DNA of 64,000 nucleotides from SIAQ01 sp963767835 (GTDB taxonomy: Bacteria > Planctomycetota > Planctomycetia > Gemmatales > Gemmataceae): the NCBI GenBank assembly GCA_963767835.1, contig CAVYFY010000015.1:62001-126000 (forward strand), written 5' to 3'. Numbering within the stretch: the first letter of the stretch is position 1; each line of letters opens with the position of its first letter. A program made the translations under genes and the position numbers. Shown in pieces: positions 46,084-55,875 of the stretch. The notes beneath the pieces are model-generated. The model made no database searches. It had not been told where the DNA came from and was given only the letters and a program-made list of their open reading frames with translations.

Positions 46084-47007
46084 TCAAATCCGCACCCCAC
46101 GCTTCGAAGCGTGGGCGTCCTCGTGCAGGAAGAAGAAATTTGTCGCCTCGGTTTTCTCGTCCACTGCTGGCACGGCAACCAGCCGTCCGCCTTCCGGCGC
46201 GAAACAGCGATATCCCGCGGTCGCCAGCAGGGCGATGATGTCGTTCGGGTGATAGCCGAACTTCGCCGACCATTTGCGGAGCATCTCGCAGAAGATGATC
46301 GGCTTGCACACCGCAATCGCCTTCATGCCACCCTGAAAGACCATCAATTCGGCACCCTCGACATCGCATTTGATCAAATTGACTGGGGTTAGCCAATCGG
46401 TCTGAATCGCGTCGAGCGTCCGCAGCTCGACTTCGACTTCCCGCGTATCCGCCGCTCCCAGAAGGTTGGCGGCCGAGGATGCCACCGTCATCTTGCTGTT
46501 GAAGAAAAACTTTGCCGTCCCGATGCGATTCGACAGACCGAAGTGATGCGGCGTCACGTTGGGCATGCGGTTCAAATCCAAGTTCGCCAGCAATGCCGCA
46601 TGGACTGCGGGCATCGGCTCAAAGGCGTGCACGCGCAGCCCAGGAAAACGCTTGGCCAGGTGCAGGCTGTACCAGCCGCGGTTGGCGCCGATGTCGAAAA
46701 CCACTCCGCTTGATGGGGTCAATTCGTAGAGCATCTCGGCGTCATCTTTTTCGTAATTGCGGAAGTGCAGCGCCTCGACGATCGGCTGCCGGCGGTCACA
46801 GCGATCGACGATGATTTTCACGCCAGCCGTGCTGGTCAAGACCACGCCTCCGGAAACGATCTCGATGCGTGCGACTTCCGAGCCGCGCAGATAATCGGCG
46901 TACTCGAACCAGGAAGCGTGACAAAGATTCATGGCGTCGATGAATTCCGCCTTCGCGAGCTGTCCGGATTGGTAGCGCACCGTCAAATCGGCCAGGCCAA
47001 GGGTCAT
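46084..47007 (-). CDS. FkbM-family SAM methyltransferase
   Basis: The ATG at 47007 overlaps the epimerase stop (ATGA) and gives ~307 residues. The SAM-binding motif is VVFDIGANRGWYSLHLAKRF, with HAFEPMPAVHAALLANL after it. NLIKCDVEGAELMVFQGG is the FkbM hallmark. These enzymes O-methylate sugars or polyketides. Here a sugar hydroxyl in the operon product is the likely target. The N-terminal ~90 residues form a cap domain. Confidence 0.88.
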   Translation of the reverse strand: MTLGLADLTVRYQSGQLAKAEFIDAMNLCHASWFEYADYLRGSEVARIEIVSGGVVLTSTAGVKIIVDRCDRRQPIVEALHFRNYEKDDAEMLYELTPSSGVVFDIGANRGWYSLHLAKRFPGLRVHAFEPMPAVHAALLANLDLNRMPNVTPHHFGLSNRIGTAKFFFNSKMTVASSAANLLGAADTREVEVELRTLDAIQTDWLTPVNLIKCDVEGAELMVFQGGMKAIAVCKPIIFCEMLRKWSAKFGYHPNDIIALLATAGYRCFAPEGGRLVAVPAVDEKTEATNFFFLHEDAHASKRGVRI

Positions 47008-48051
47008 GCGAAACTCCTCACGGTGCGACGAAATCCTTCCGTCAAGGTCGTGGTCGGTTGCCAACCCAGTTCGCGGGCCAGCGAAATGTCCGGGCAACTT
47101 CGCTCCAGGGTGCTGGGGAGATAGGGATCATCCGCGGCTCGCATCTGCCGGGCAACCGACAGTCGCTTTGCCGGAAACAACTCGACCAGCAGATCAGCCA
47201 GGGCGCCGATGCTGATCTCGGCCCGATCGTTGCCGATGTTGTAAGCGTGCCCAGGCTTGCCGCGCAACAGGACCGCAAAGAAGCCGCTCGTGGCATCTGC
47301 GAGGTAACAGAATGCCCGCGTCGCCCGGCCATCACTTTTCAGCACGATCGGATGCTCATCGATCACGTCGCGCACAAAATCGGCGAACACCCGGCCATCG
47401 TCCAGGCGCATGCCCGGCCCATAGGTGTGAAAAGGACGCACGATCGTGGCCGCGACGCCGAACTGTTCCCGCCAGGCCACGCACAGGGTTTCGCCGAGCC
47501 GTTTGCTTTCGGCATAACAGGAGCGCACATTCAAGCAATCGAGCGGGCCGAAATCGGTCTCCCGGGTCGGCACGCGCGCCGGTGCGGCACCATAAACTTC
47601 GCTGGAGCTGAAATACAAGAACCGCTTCGCTTGCCGCTCATGCGCCAGACGCAGCAAATGCTCCGTGCCGGCGACATTGGCCGCGATCGTGCCGACCGGA
47701 TCGGGCCGATATTGCTTCGGACTGGCGTTGCTGGCGGCATGCACGATGAAATCCGCTTCCCGCAACTCCGGCGACGGCCTGCTGATGTCGTGCTCGATCA
47801 GCACGAGATCCCCGCGTCCCTCATGGTGCCGAAAACGATCGCGCGCCCGCTTCAACTTGCGCACTAGGCCGATCACCTGGGCCGGCTTCTGTGCACGCCG
47901 ATCGTTCAAGGCGAGCACCGTCTCGACCATGTACGCCGGCAGGAAACCCGCGGCTCCGGAGATAACCAGCGTTGCGCCGGCCAGCGCGGACCAATCGCGG
48001 CTCCGCGTCCACGATGGCTTGCAAGTCGGCTTCGATGATCGGATGGCGCAT
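47004..48051 (-). CDS. NAD-dependent sugar epimerase/dehydratase (extended SDR; one frame break)
   Basis: The start MRHPIIEADLQAIVDAEPR at ATG 48051 is in one frame. After an indel near 48000 the rest follows: VISGAAGFLPAYMVETVLAL (Rossmann GxxGFxP), FIVHAASNASPKQY, YFSSSEVYGAAP, CYAESKRLGE with the catalytic YxxxK, and RPFHTYGPGM. Length is ~348 residues. This is the UDP-glucuronate-decarboxylase/dTDP-glucose-dehydratase-like branch. In this operon it may epimerise or reduce the CDP-linked deoxysugar. The exact substrate is not predictable. Confidence 0.85.
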
Positions 48052-48061
48052 GGCGGTGCCC

Positions 48062-49376
48062 CTATTCCCGCACCAGGCGATGGAACATGTCGATGACGTA
48101 GTCCAGCCGGGCCGTGTCGAGTCCGGGATAGACGCCGATCCAGAAAACGTTGTTCATGACGAAGTCGGTGTTCTTGAGATCGCCGATGACGCGGTGCTCG
48201 ATGTCGGCATACGCGGGTTGGCGGAGCAGGTTGCCGGCGAACAGGAACCGGGTGTGAATGCGTTTGCTTTCGAGCGCCTGCACGACCTGGTTGCGCGTCA
48301 ATTTCGAGCCGGGGCGGATCGCCAGCGGGAAGCCGAACCAACTCGGGTCGCTGCCGGCGGTCGCTTCGGGCAGGATAAAGAAGTCCGCCAGATCGCGCAG
48401 CCCTTCCGAAAGATAGTGGAAATTACGGCGCCGGGCTTCGATGAACGCGGGCAGCTTCTTGAGCTGGGCGACGCCGATCGCCGCCTGCATGTCGGTTACC
48501 TTCAGGTTGTAGCCGATGTGCGAATAGGTATATTTATGATCGTAACCGTGTGGCAATTGGCCGAGCTTCCAGCAATGCCGCTTGCCGCAGGTGTTGTCCT
48601 TGCCCGGATCGCACCAACAATCGCGGCCCCAATCGCGGAAGGATTCGACCAGCGTCTTGAGTTGCGGCCGATCGGTCAGCACGCAGCCGCCCTCGCCCAT
48701 GGTGATGTGGTGGGCGGGATAAAAGCTGCACGTCGCCAGATCGCCGAAGGTGCCGACGGGTTGCCTCTGGAACGTCGAGCCGACCGCGTCGCAACAATCC
48801 TCGATGAGCCAGAGCTGATGCTTCTCGGCAAAGGCGCTGATGCGCGCCGAGATCGAACGGATTGCCGAGCGTGTGCGCGATCATGACAGCCCGCGTCCGC
48901 GGCGACAACGCGGCGTCCAGTTGCATGGCATCGACGTTGTACGTCGGCACGTGCATGTCGAGAAACACCGGGATCAGCCGATTCTGAATGATCGGATTGA
49001 CGGTCGTCGGAAAGCCGGCCGCGACGGTGATGACTTCATCGCCGGGCCGAAGTTGGCGGTCGCCGAGCTTGGGCGACGTCAGGCACGACAGCGCGACGAG
49101 ATTCGCGGAGGAGCCGGAGTTGACAAGCAGCGCGTGCCGCAAGCCCCACCATTGGGCGAACGTCCGTTCGAACTCGGCGGCGAATCGTCCGGCGGTGAGC
49201 CAAAAGTCGAGCGAGCTATCGACGAGATGGACCATGTCATCATCGTCAAAAACGCGGCCGGCGCACGGAATCGCCGTGGCGGCGGCATCGAACGGTTGCG
49301 GCGCGAATGCCGTGCGATGATATTCGCGAACCAGATCCAGGATTTGCGCCCGGAGTTGTTGCGGTGATTTATTCAT
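48062..49376 (-). CDS. rfbH: CDP-4-keto-6-deoxyglucose-3-dehydrase (E1) (one frame break)
   Basis: A DegT-fold PLP enzyme of ~437 residues after correcting an indel near 48855. The usual PLP lysine is replaced by His in SFYPAHHITMGEGG, the hallmark of E1/ColD-type dehydrases. Cysteines in DCWCDPGKDNTCGKRHC match the [2Fe-2S] ligands of E1. HKYTYSHIGYNLKVTDMQAA is typical RfbH. It removes the C3 hydroxyl of CDP-4-keto-6-deoxyglucose through PMP and the iron-sulfur cluster, giving the 3,6-dideoxy series. A separate E3-type reductase was not found in the window. Confidence 0.93.
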
Positions 49377-50367
49377 GGGACACGAAATCGCGGTACCATT
49401 GCACCGTCGCCTGCAAGCCCTCGTTCAGCGTGAATAGCGGGCGCCAGTTCAGCACCTTCTTCGCCTTGGCCGCGCTCAGAAATTGCTTGCGAATTTCGTG
49501 GTTCGCTTCATTGTGAATAACTGGGGCCAGCTCGCTTGCCATGACGCGCGAGACTTCGCCGACGATCTCCAGCACCGTGACGGGATGCTCGTTGGAGAAA
49601 TTGAACGCCTGGCCGCGCAGTTCGTCGGGCCGGGCCGCCAATTGTTCCGCCAGGTGCATGTATGCGGCCGCACCGTCCTCGACATAGAAATAATCGCGAA
49701 CGAATTGGCCGTCCGAGCGAATGATGGGGCGTTCGCTACGCAGGATCGAGCGGATGGTGCCGGGGACGATGCGATTCCAGTTGAGATCGCCGCCGCCGAA
49801 GAAGTTGCCGCAGCGCGTGATGGCGACCGGGCTGGCGTAGGTGGTCGCGTAACTCTGGGTGATCAAATCGGCGCACGACTTGCTCACGTCGTAAGGATGG
49901 CGGCCTTGCAATGGAGTGGTCTCGTCGTACGGAAGATTCTCTTGATCGCCATAGGCCTTGTCGGAGGACGCGAGCACGATTTGCCGCACCTTGGGGCTGC
50001 GCCGGCACGCTTCGAGCAAGGCCCAGGTTGCTTGAATGTTGGTCTCGAAGGTGGAAATCGGATTGCGATTGGCGATGCCGACGATGGTCTGGGCGGCGAG
50101 ATGGATGACGGTATCGATTTCGAATTCGCCCAGGGCCCGTTCCAGCAGCGATTGATCGCGGACATCGCCGCGCACGACGGTGATCTGATCGAGAGCGCCG
50201 CAGCGGACCAGCTCCGATGACGGCACCCAATCGCGCACCAGGGCGACCACGTCGGCGCCGGCGGCGCAGAGTCGCTTGACCAGCCAGCTGCCGACCAGGC
50301 CGGTCGCGCCGGTCACCAGCGTCGGACGATCGCGCCAGAAGGCACGGTTTATTCCCAGACCTTCCAC
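49369..50367 (-). CDS. rfbG: CDP-glucose 4,6-dehydratase
   Basis: Translation probably starts at GTG 50367, inside the end of rfbF, giving ~332 residues. The Rossmann motif is TLVTGATGLVGSWLVKRL. VIHLAAQTIVGIANRNP, VLASSDKAYGDQENLPYDE and HPYDVSKSCADLI (catalytic YxxxK) match RfbG rather than dTDP-glucose dehydratases. It converts CDP-glucose to CDP-4-keto-6-deoxyglucose with bound NAD+. Overlaps on both sides (rfbF, rfbH) show tight coupling. The frame is intact. Confidence 0.93.
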   Translation of the reverse strand: MEGLGINRAFWRDRPTLVTGATGLVGSWLVKRLCAAGADVVALVRDWVPSSELVRCGALDQITVVRGDVRDQSLLERALGEFEIDTVIHLAAQTIVGIANRNPISTFETNIQATWALLEACRRSPKVRQIVLASSDKAYGDQENLPYDETTPLQGRHPYDVSKSCADLITQSYATTYASPVAITRCGNFFGGGDLNWNRIVPGTIRSILRSERPIIRSDGQFVRDYFYVEDGAAAYMHLAEQLAARPDELRGQAFNFSNEHPVTVLEIVGEVSRVMASELAPVIHNEANHEIRKQFLSAAKAKKVLNWRPLFTLNEGLQATVQWYRDFVSHE

Positions 50368-51125
50368 GGTGCGTCTCCCGAATTCCAGAGTTCGTTCAAA
50401 TACTGGTACTCGCGATAGGTGTCCATCGCATGGAAAAAGCCTTCGTGGCGGTAGGCCATCAACTGCCCGTCGCGCGCGAGCCGTTCGAGCGGCCCGCGTT
50501 CCAGGACGCATTCATCGCCGTCGAGATAATCGAAGACGCTGCGGTGAAAGACGAAAAAGCCGGCGTTGATCCAGCTATCGAGCGCCGGCTTTTCGTTGAA
50601 CTGCGCGACCCCGCCGCGTTTATCGAGTCCGATGATGCCGTAGCGCGACGTGGGGCGCACCGTGGTCAGCGTCGCCTTCTTGCCGTGGCCGTAATGGAAA
50701 TCGAGGAGCTTGTCGATATCGACGTTCGCCAGGCCGTCGCCGTAGGTGACGAGGAAGTGATCGTCCTTGATGTACCGCTTGACGCGGGCCAAACGACCGC
50801 CGGTCATGGTGTCTTGCCCGGTGTCGGCAAGGGTGACATTGAATTCTTGCTCGCGATGGTGATCGTGATAGGCGATGGCGCGGAGCTGGCCCAGCGTCAG
50901 CGTGATGTCGCTGTTCATCGCTTCGTAGTTGAGGAAATAGTCCTTGATGACGCTGCCTTTGTAGCCCAGGCAAAGGACGAAATGAGTGTGCCCGTAATGG
51001 GCGTAGGACTTCATGATGTGCCAAACGATCGGCCGGCCGCCGATTTCGACCATCGGTTTGGGACGATATTCGGTTTCTTCGCGCAGCCGGGTGCCTTGCC
51101 CGCCGCACAGCAGGATGACCTTCAC
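50349..51125 (-). CDS. rfbF: Glucose-1-phosphate cytidylyltransferase
   Basis: GTG 51125 begins VKVILLCGGQGTRLREETEY, the nucleotidyltransferase signature directly at the N-terminus, and gives 258 residues, the RfbF norm. RPKPMVEIGGRPIVWHIMKS, VTYGDGLANVDID (metal-binding Asp), NEKPALDSWINAGFFVF and a final KVWE are typical. It makes CDP-glucose from CTP and glucose-1-phosphate, the first step of the operon's pathway. It is the first gene of the minus-strand operon. The ~375 bases up to 51502 hold its promoter region, but I see no clear boxes. Confidence 0.94.
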   Translation of the reverse strand: MKVILLCGGQGTRLREETEYRPKPMVEIGGRPIVWHIMKSYAHYGHTHFVLCLGYKGSVIKDYFLNYEAMNSDITLTLGQLRAIAYHDHHREQEFNVTLADTGQDTMTGGRLARVKRYIKDDHFLVTYGDGLANVDIDKLLDFHYGHGKKATLTTVRPTSRYGIIGLDKRGGVAQFNEKPALDSWINAGFFVFHRSVFDYLDGDECVLERGPLERLARDGQLMAYRHEGFFHAMDTYREYQYLNELWNSGDAPWKVWE

Positions 51126-51501
51126 GGATGCGCCCTTCGTTGGGGGAAATCCGGACGATGCGTGTCCGAGAAAAACGACTTCAGGCCAGCATCGAAACAA
51201 GTCTAGGGCAGGATTTCGCAAAATGCAAAAAAATCAATTGCGCAAGCTGGACGCGACCCTGCTAATAGTGCGGGTTCTCCGGGCAAGGAAATGCCCCCCG
51301 AAGATCTCTTCCGAGCCGACCGAATCAGCAATTCTCTGGCATTTTTCGGTAAGCAATCGTACACTAATATCGGTCAGTTCCGTGAAATCGATTCGATATT
51401 GCCGAAGCGGGTTGGGCGACGATGCCGCTCCACTCAAAAATCCTGGCAGGCACCAATCATTCAGTTCGTTGTGCGATCCCTTAGGCAAAGGAGGCTCCAT
51501 C

Positions 51502-51840
51502 ATGTCGTTTCACTTCTGCACCCACGCATGGGAGATTTCCGACATTAAGGACGGTACGCTCATCCTGCTGACCGATCGCGATCTGGAAATGGCGACTTTG
51601 CCGCTTCTGGTGGATGACCTGCTCGAGATCGTCCGGGAAAGCGGCAAGCCGAATCTATACCTGGACTTCAGCAAGGTGCAAATGATCGTCAGCGTGGTGC
51701 TCGGCAAGCTGATCGCCGCTCACGAAAAGCTGCGCGAGCAGGCGGGCCGGCTGATCTTGCTGGGCCTTGATCCGGCCCATTACGCGATCTTTCAGGCCAC
51801 GCGTCTCACCGAGATGATTGAGATTCGCCGCCCGGAGTGA
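51502..51840 (+). CDS. STAS-domain protein (anti-sigma-antagonist type)
   Basis: A 112-residue protein starts at ATG 51502 after GGAGGCTCCATC. It has the STAS fold: ISDIKDGTLILLTDRDLEMA, NLYLDFSKVQMIVSVVLGKL and GRLILLGLDPAHYAIFQATR. The position usually holding the phosphorylatable Ser in SpoIIAA reads SKVQMIVSVVLGK, so Ser is possible at the VS site. It may regulate a sigma factor or sensor by partner switching. No kinase or phosphatase partner is adjacent. Confidence 0.8.
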   Translation: MSFHFCTHAWEISDIKDGTLILLTDRDLEMATLPLLVDDLLEIVRESGKPNLYLDFSKVQMIVSVVLGKLIAAHEKLREQAGRLILLGLDPAHYAIFQATRLTEMIEIRRPE

Positions 51841-51918
51841 GCCATCCCGTCGTCGTTTAGGCCTTAGCCCGCGTTCGGGTGACGTTCGGAAAATTACTTC
51901 CCGAATTATCGTTCTGTC

Positions 51919-52003
51919 GTAGGGTGGGTCGAGTGTACTCGCGAGGCCCACCATTCCTTGCAAGCGCGTGGTGGGTCTCGCGAGTACGCTCGACCCACCC
52001 TAC
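51919..52003. repeat. Dispersed palindrome (GTAGGGTGGGTCGAG family)
   Basis: Long arms (GTAGGGTGGGTCGAGTGTAC... and ...GTACGCTCGACCCACCCTAC) pair with few mismatches around a ~15-base centre, an 85-base element. It lies in the 430-base gap between the STAS and subtilase genes. The rest of that gap has no recognisable gene. Confidence 0.85.
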
Positions 52004-52272
52004 AAAAATCGAAGGCCACCAAATAGGGAAGTTTTTTCGAGCGCTACTGAAATCGTGCGCCGGCGGTACACTCACGTCAACCGGCACATTCTCCAGCCGT
52101 TTTCCAGTTCACCGGATCGCTTCGAGCACACCGGAGCGGCCAAAAATAGCACGCCAAAAATCACGATTCCACCGCCGCTCATTATTGCATGGGTTAGGGT
52201 TGCCTTGGCTGAGCGATGCCGAACGGAATCGGCTTCGTCACGGATCGGCCCTACCTCCAGAGAGCGCTACCC

Positions 52273-54669
52273 ATGAGACGGAACTCCCGTGCGCCGCAAA
52301 AGCAATCGTCCCTTCGTTTGGCAATCGAAGTCCTTGAGGATCGCATCGCGCCGGTCGGCAATCTTCAGTCCATTCTCGGTCTGAATCAGCTGCAAAGCGC
52401 GTTCCCCACCGTCACCGGCGCCGGCTACACCGTCGCCCTGCTCGATACGGGCATCAATTACAACCTCGCTTCGCTGGGGGGCGGCATTGGACCCGGCCAT
52501 CGCGTCGTCTACGGCTACAACTTCGTCAACAACACCAGCAACGCCCTTGACGATAATGGCCACGGCACCTTCCTGGCCAATATGATCGGAGGCTCCAACT
52601 CCAGCGACCTCGGCATCGCCCCACAGGTTCAGTTCGCCGATCTCAAAGTCCTCGATTCCAACATGAATGGCTCCTGGACCGCCATCGAAAATGCCCTACA
52701 GTGGGTCATCAGCAACAAGGCCCAGTACAACATCGTCGCCGTCAATATGTCGTTCAGCAGCGGCAATTACTCCGCGGACGATTACAGCTTGCTCGAAAGT
52801 TATATCTCCACCCTGAAGAGTATGGGCGTTTTCATCTCGGCGGCCTCGGGCAACAATTACGCCACCTACAACAGCCAGCCGGGCCTGAGCTACCCCGCCG
52901 TCGATCCAGATGTTGTCTCCGTCGGCGCGACCTGGGCGGGCAGCTACGGCGCCCAGACTTTCAACGGCGCCACCGATAATTCGACCACCCTCAACCAATT
53001 CGCCGACTTCACCCAGCGCGACAGCGCCCTCAGCATTCTCGCCCCCGGCGCCTGGATCACCACCATCGGCATGAGCGGCAGCGAGACAACCATGGGGGGG
53101 ACATCCATGTCCACCGCCGTCATCACCGGGGCGGCCGTCCTGCTCCACCAAGAGCTCGATCAATCCGGTGAGTCATCTCAAACCAGCGAGCAGAGCATTT
53201 TGCAATTGATGCAATCAACCGGCTCATCGGTCGTGGATAATGCCAGCAGCTCGATGACCAACGTCACGCCGACCGGCCTGACCTTCAAGGAACTCAACCT
53301 CCAGGCCGCGATGACCGCCGCGGATTCCAGTACGGCACTGACGTTAGGGTCAATTGCCGATCAAACGATGCTCGTCGGGGCAACGATCAACGTGGCGCTG
53401 CCGATCACCCATGCCTCCAATGATCCAATCACCATCACTCCCCACGTCGTTTATTTCCCGGCACTGGCGTATCAGCTCAAACAGCAGTACGGACTGACCT
53501 CGACGGGCAACTATTACACGAACTACGACGGCTATAACGAGAAGTGGATAGCTGGCAGCAACAGCAACTGGTATTGGTTGATGCCCAACGGCGCCCTCTA
53601 CCATTACACCGGCGCCTCCTCGACGATCCAGTCCGCCAACCTCGTCGGCACGCTGAACGCCACGTACTACACCAATCCCGCCCTGCTGTGGAACGCCTCG
53701 TATGCCGGCAGCCCGCCGACCGTGCTATCGCTGAGCGGCACGACCCTGTCGATTCGCTCCCCCGCCTACTGGGTCGGAACCTACATGGTGTCGGTCACCG
53801 TGACCGATGCGCAGGGACACAGCGTGACGGGTTCATTCAATGTCACCGTGAATCCCGCTCCTCCCGTGTGGACGCCGATCGCCAACCATACGGTCTCGCA
53901 CGCCAGCAGCACCGTCAGCCTCACGCTTCACGCCACGGAAGCCGAGAATGGGCCGGTCAGCTACAGCACCCAGGTGCTGCCGGTGAATGGCCAAACACCG
54001 CCGGTGACGGTCACGGTCCAGGGGAGCAACTTGACCTTGAGCACGCCGATCAGCTACGTGGGAGTTTACACGGTGCAGGTGAGCGCGAGCGATCTGCCCG
54101 CGGTCAGCACGGAGACATTCACCGTCACGGTCACCAACGCCGCTCCAACTCTGGCGGCGATTTCCACGAAAACGATGGCGGCCGGGCAAGCGACTTTGAC
54201 GTTCGCATTGACTGCCGCCGATGCGGATCAGGACGCCTTGACATTCAGTGCCGTCGCGGAAACGCCGAGCGCGGCCTTGTATCAGCTCGAGCAACAGTAT
54301 GGCTTCCACGAGTACAACGGGTCGTATTACCAGAATTTGTGGGGTCAGAATGAGAAATGGGTGGTGGGCAGCAACAATATCTGGTACATGCTGCTGCCGA
54401 CCGGCCAGCTTTACCGCTGGGCGCAATCGGTGGCGGCAACCGAGCAGCCGGCGAATCTGATTGCGAGCCTCGGCAGCACGGTCTATGCGCAGCCCGAGTT
54501 GCTGTGGAATGCCCAGCCGGCGACGCCGCCGGCGCTGACTTTCACCTTCGTCGGCAATCAAATGACGATTCACCGGCCCGCTGGCCTGACGGGGGTCTTC
54601 TTTATCGACGTGAGCGTCACGGACGGCTTGGCGACAACCGAGCGGTGCTTCGAGCTGGTGTTGAATTGA
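52273..54669 (+). CDS. Secreted subtilisin-like (S8) protease with repeated C-terminal modules
   Basis: From ATG 52273 the protein has 798 residues. The N-terminus SSLRLAIEVLEDRIAP is the planctomycete LEDR export/anchor motif. The S8 triad is Asp58 (VALLDTGIN), His97 (DDNGHGTFLANMI) and Ser at about 278 (GGTSMSTAVITGAA). After ~residue 350, Ig/cadherin-like strands carry two copies of a ~75-residue aromatic module (53470-53700 and 54280-54516: YQLKQQYGL...NEKW...LLWNA). It is probably a cell-surface or secreted protease. An extended frame to 52216 is possible but starts without the LEDR context. Confidence 0.88.
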   Translation: MRRNSRAPQKQSSLRLAIEVLEDRIAPVGNLQSILGLNQLQSAFPTVTGAGYTVALLDTGINYNLASLGGGIGPGHRVVYGYNFVNNTSNALDDNGHGTFLANMIGGSNSSDLGIAPQVQFADLKVLDSNMNGSWTAIENALQWVISNKAQYNIVAVNMSFSSGNYSADDYSLLESYISTLKSMGVFISAASGNNYATYNSQPGLSYPAVDPDVVSVGATWAGSYGAQTFNGATDNSTTLNQFADFTQRDSALSILAPGAWITTIGMSGSETTMGGTSMSTAVITGAAVLLHQELDQSGESSQTSEQSILQLMQSTGSSVVDNASSSMTNVTPTGLTFKELNLQAAMTAADSSTALTLGSIADQTMLVGATINVALPITHASNDPITITPHVVYFPALAYQLKQQYGLTSTGNYYTNYDGYNEKWIAGSNSNWYWLMPNGALYHYTGASSTIQSANLVGTLNATYYTNPALLWNASYAGSPPTVLSLSGTTLSIRSPAYWVGTYMVSVTVTDAQGHSVTGSFNVTVNPAPPVWTPIANHTVSHASSTVSLTLHATEAENGPVSYSTQVLPVNGQTPPVTVTVQGSNLTLSTPISYVGVYTVQVSASDLPAVSTETFTVTVTNAAPTLAAISTKTMAAGQATLTFALTAADADQDALTFSAVAETPSAALYQLEQQYGFHEYNGSYYQNLWGQNEKWVVGSNNIWYMLLPTGQLYRWAQSVAATEQPANLIASLGSTVYAQPELLWNAQPATPPALTFTFVGNQMTIHRPAGLTGVFFIDVSVTDGLATTERCFELVLN

Positions 54670-54722
54670 ACCCGAGTTTGTTTGGCGTCGCTCGAAGTAT
54701 ACCTCCCCGATATCGTTATCTC

Positions 54723-54776
54723 GTAGTGCGGGCTTTAGCCCGTGTTCGGCAGGAACGGGCTGAAGCCCGCACTGCG
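54723..54776. repeat. Dispersed palindrome (GTAGTGCGGGCTTTAGCCCG family)
   Basis: The left arm 54723-54742 contains its own CGGGCT/AGCCCG hairpin. The right arm 54756-54776 mirrors it (CGGGCTGAAGCCCGCACTGCG). It sits just after the subtilase stop and before a convergent gene, so it may double as a terminator. Confidence 0.8.
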
Positions 54777-54811
54777 AAACCAGGAAGTTTTTTCCCACGC
54801 CGGGCTAAATG

Positions 54812-55645
54812 CTATTTGCTGCCGCGCACGGTCGGCGGCACTGCAGGTGCTTGCTTTTGCGGCACGCGCTCAACCCGCCAGCCTTCCGGAGTGTCCGGCT
54901 GGAACCAGGAGAGCGGGATGTCCCGGTCCACTTGCAATTCCGTGAAATTCCAGGTGATCTCGTTGCCATTCGGTTGCAAGTACCAGATTTGCGCGGGCAG
55001 GTTGTTGGTCTTGAACAGGCTCAACCGGGCCTCGGCGAAATCGTTTTTGTCCGCTTCCGTCTTCGGCTTGATGCGGATGTAATGGTAATACTTGTCGGGC
55101 GTCTTTGGGACGACGGGTCGCATTTCGTAGCGTGCCTTCGCTTCATCGGCCCCCATGCCAAACAAGAAGCTGAGAAAGCTTTCCTGCGGCCCCCCCTTCT
55201 TTTTCTGCGGCATGTCGTGGATGCGCACCACCTTCTGGGCCGCGGCGTATTCGTACAGGTATGTGCCGGTGCAAATGTATTTTTCGAAGACGGCAGGCTT
55301 GTCCTTGCTCTTGTCGGTTTTGTCCTTGGTGACGAACTTGTCAGGCGGCGGGTTGGTAACCTTGGCTAATTCGAGACGGGCCCGGCTTTGATCGTCCTTG
55401 ACGTTGGCTTTGAGAAAAATCGCGTAGCCCTTGTAATGATCTTTCGCCTGCAGGGCCTTGTCGAGCGATTCGCGATCGACCTTGGCGATGAAGCTGCGCA
55501 AATCGGTCATCGATTTTTCCCAGCCGCGCAGGATTTGGTCCAGGGCGACTTGCTCTTGCGGCGTGATCGGCTGCATGGCGCCCTGGGCCAAGGCGGGCCC
55601 GGCCAAGGCCCCCAGGGCGACGACGGCATAAGCAAAAACACGCAT
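54812..55645 (-). CDS. TIGR03009-type secreted planctomycete protein
   Basis: A 277-residue protein with a signal peptide (MRVFAYAVVALGALAGPALA). The body (ALDQILRGWEKSMTDLRSFI, FEKYICTGTYLYEYAAAQKV, SFLSFLFGMGADEAKARYEM, LPAQIWYLQPNGNEITWNFT) matches the TIGR03009 family restricted to planctomycetes. It resembles LolA-type lipoprotein carriers in layout (a beta half-barrel with a helix lid), so an envelope lipid/lipoprotein role is plausible but unproven. It ends with a basic tail. Confidence 0.85.
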   Translation of the reverse strand: MRVFAYAVVALGALAGPALAQGAMQPITPQEQVALDQILRGWEKSMTDLRSFIAKVDRESLDKALQAKDHYKGYAIFLKANVKDDQSRARLELAKVTNPPPDKFVTKDKTDKSKDKPAVFEKYICTGTYLYEYAAAQKVVRIHDMPQKKKGGPQESFLSFLFGMGADEAKARYEMRPVVPKTPDKYYHYIRIKPKTEADKNDFAEARLSLFKTNNLPAQIWYLQPNGNEITWNFTELQVDRDIPLSWFQPDTPEGWRVERVPQKQAPAVPPTVRGSK

Positions 55646-55875
55646 GGCTCGTTCTCCTTGCGGACCTGCGGATCGACCCCTGCCTTATAACACGTTTGGC
55701 CGGCAACGGGAAGTGCGGAATTGTGGCAAGCCGCGCTCAAATCAATCGCCCCGCCTGCCTTTCCGTTCCATTTTGCCGAGCTTGAGACAATGGCGCTTCC
55801 AGTGCGGAACTTTGTAGCGTAGAATATCGTCATACTGTTGAAGAAGTCGGTGCGCGCTTGCCAGTAGGAGCAGCC

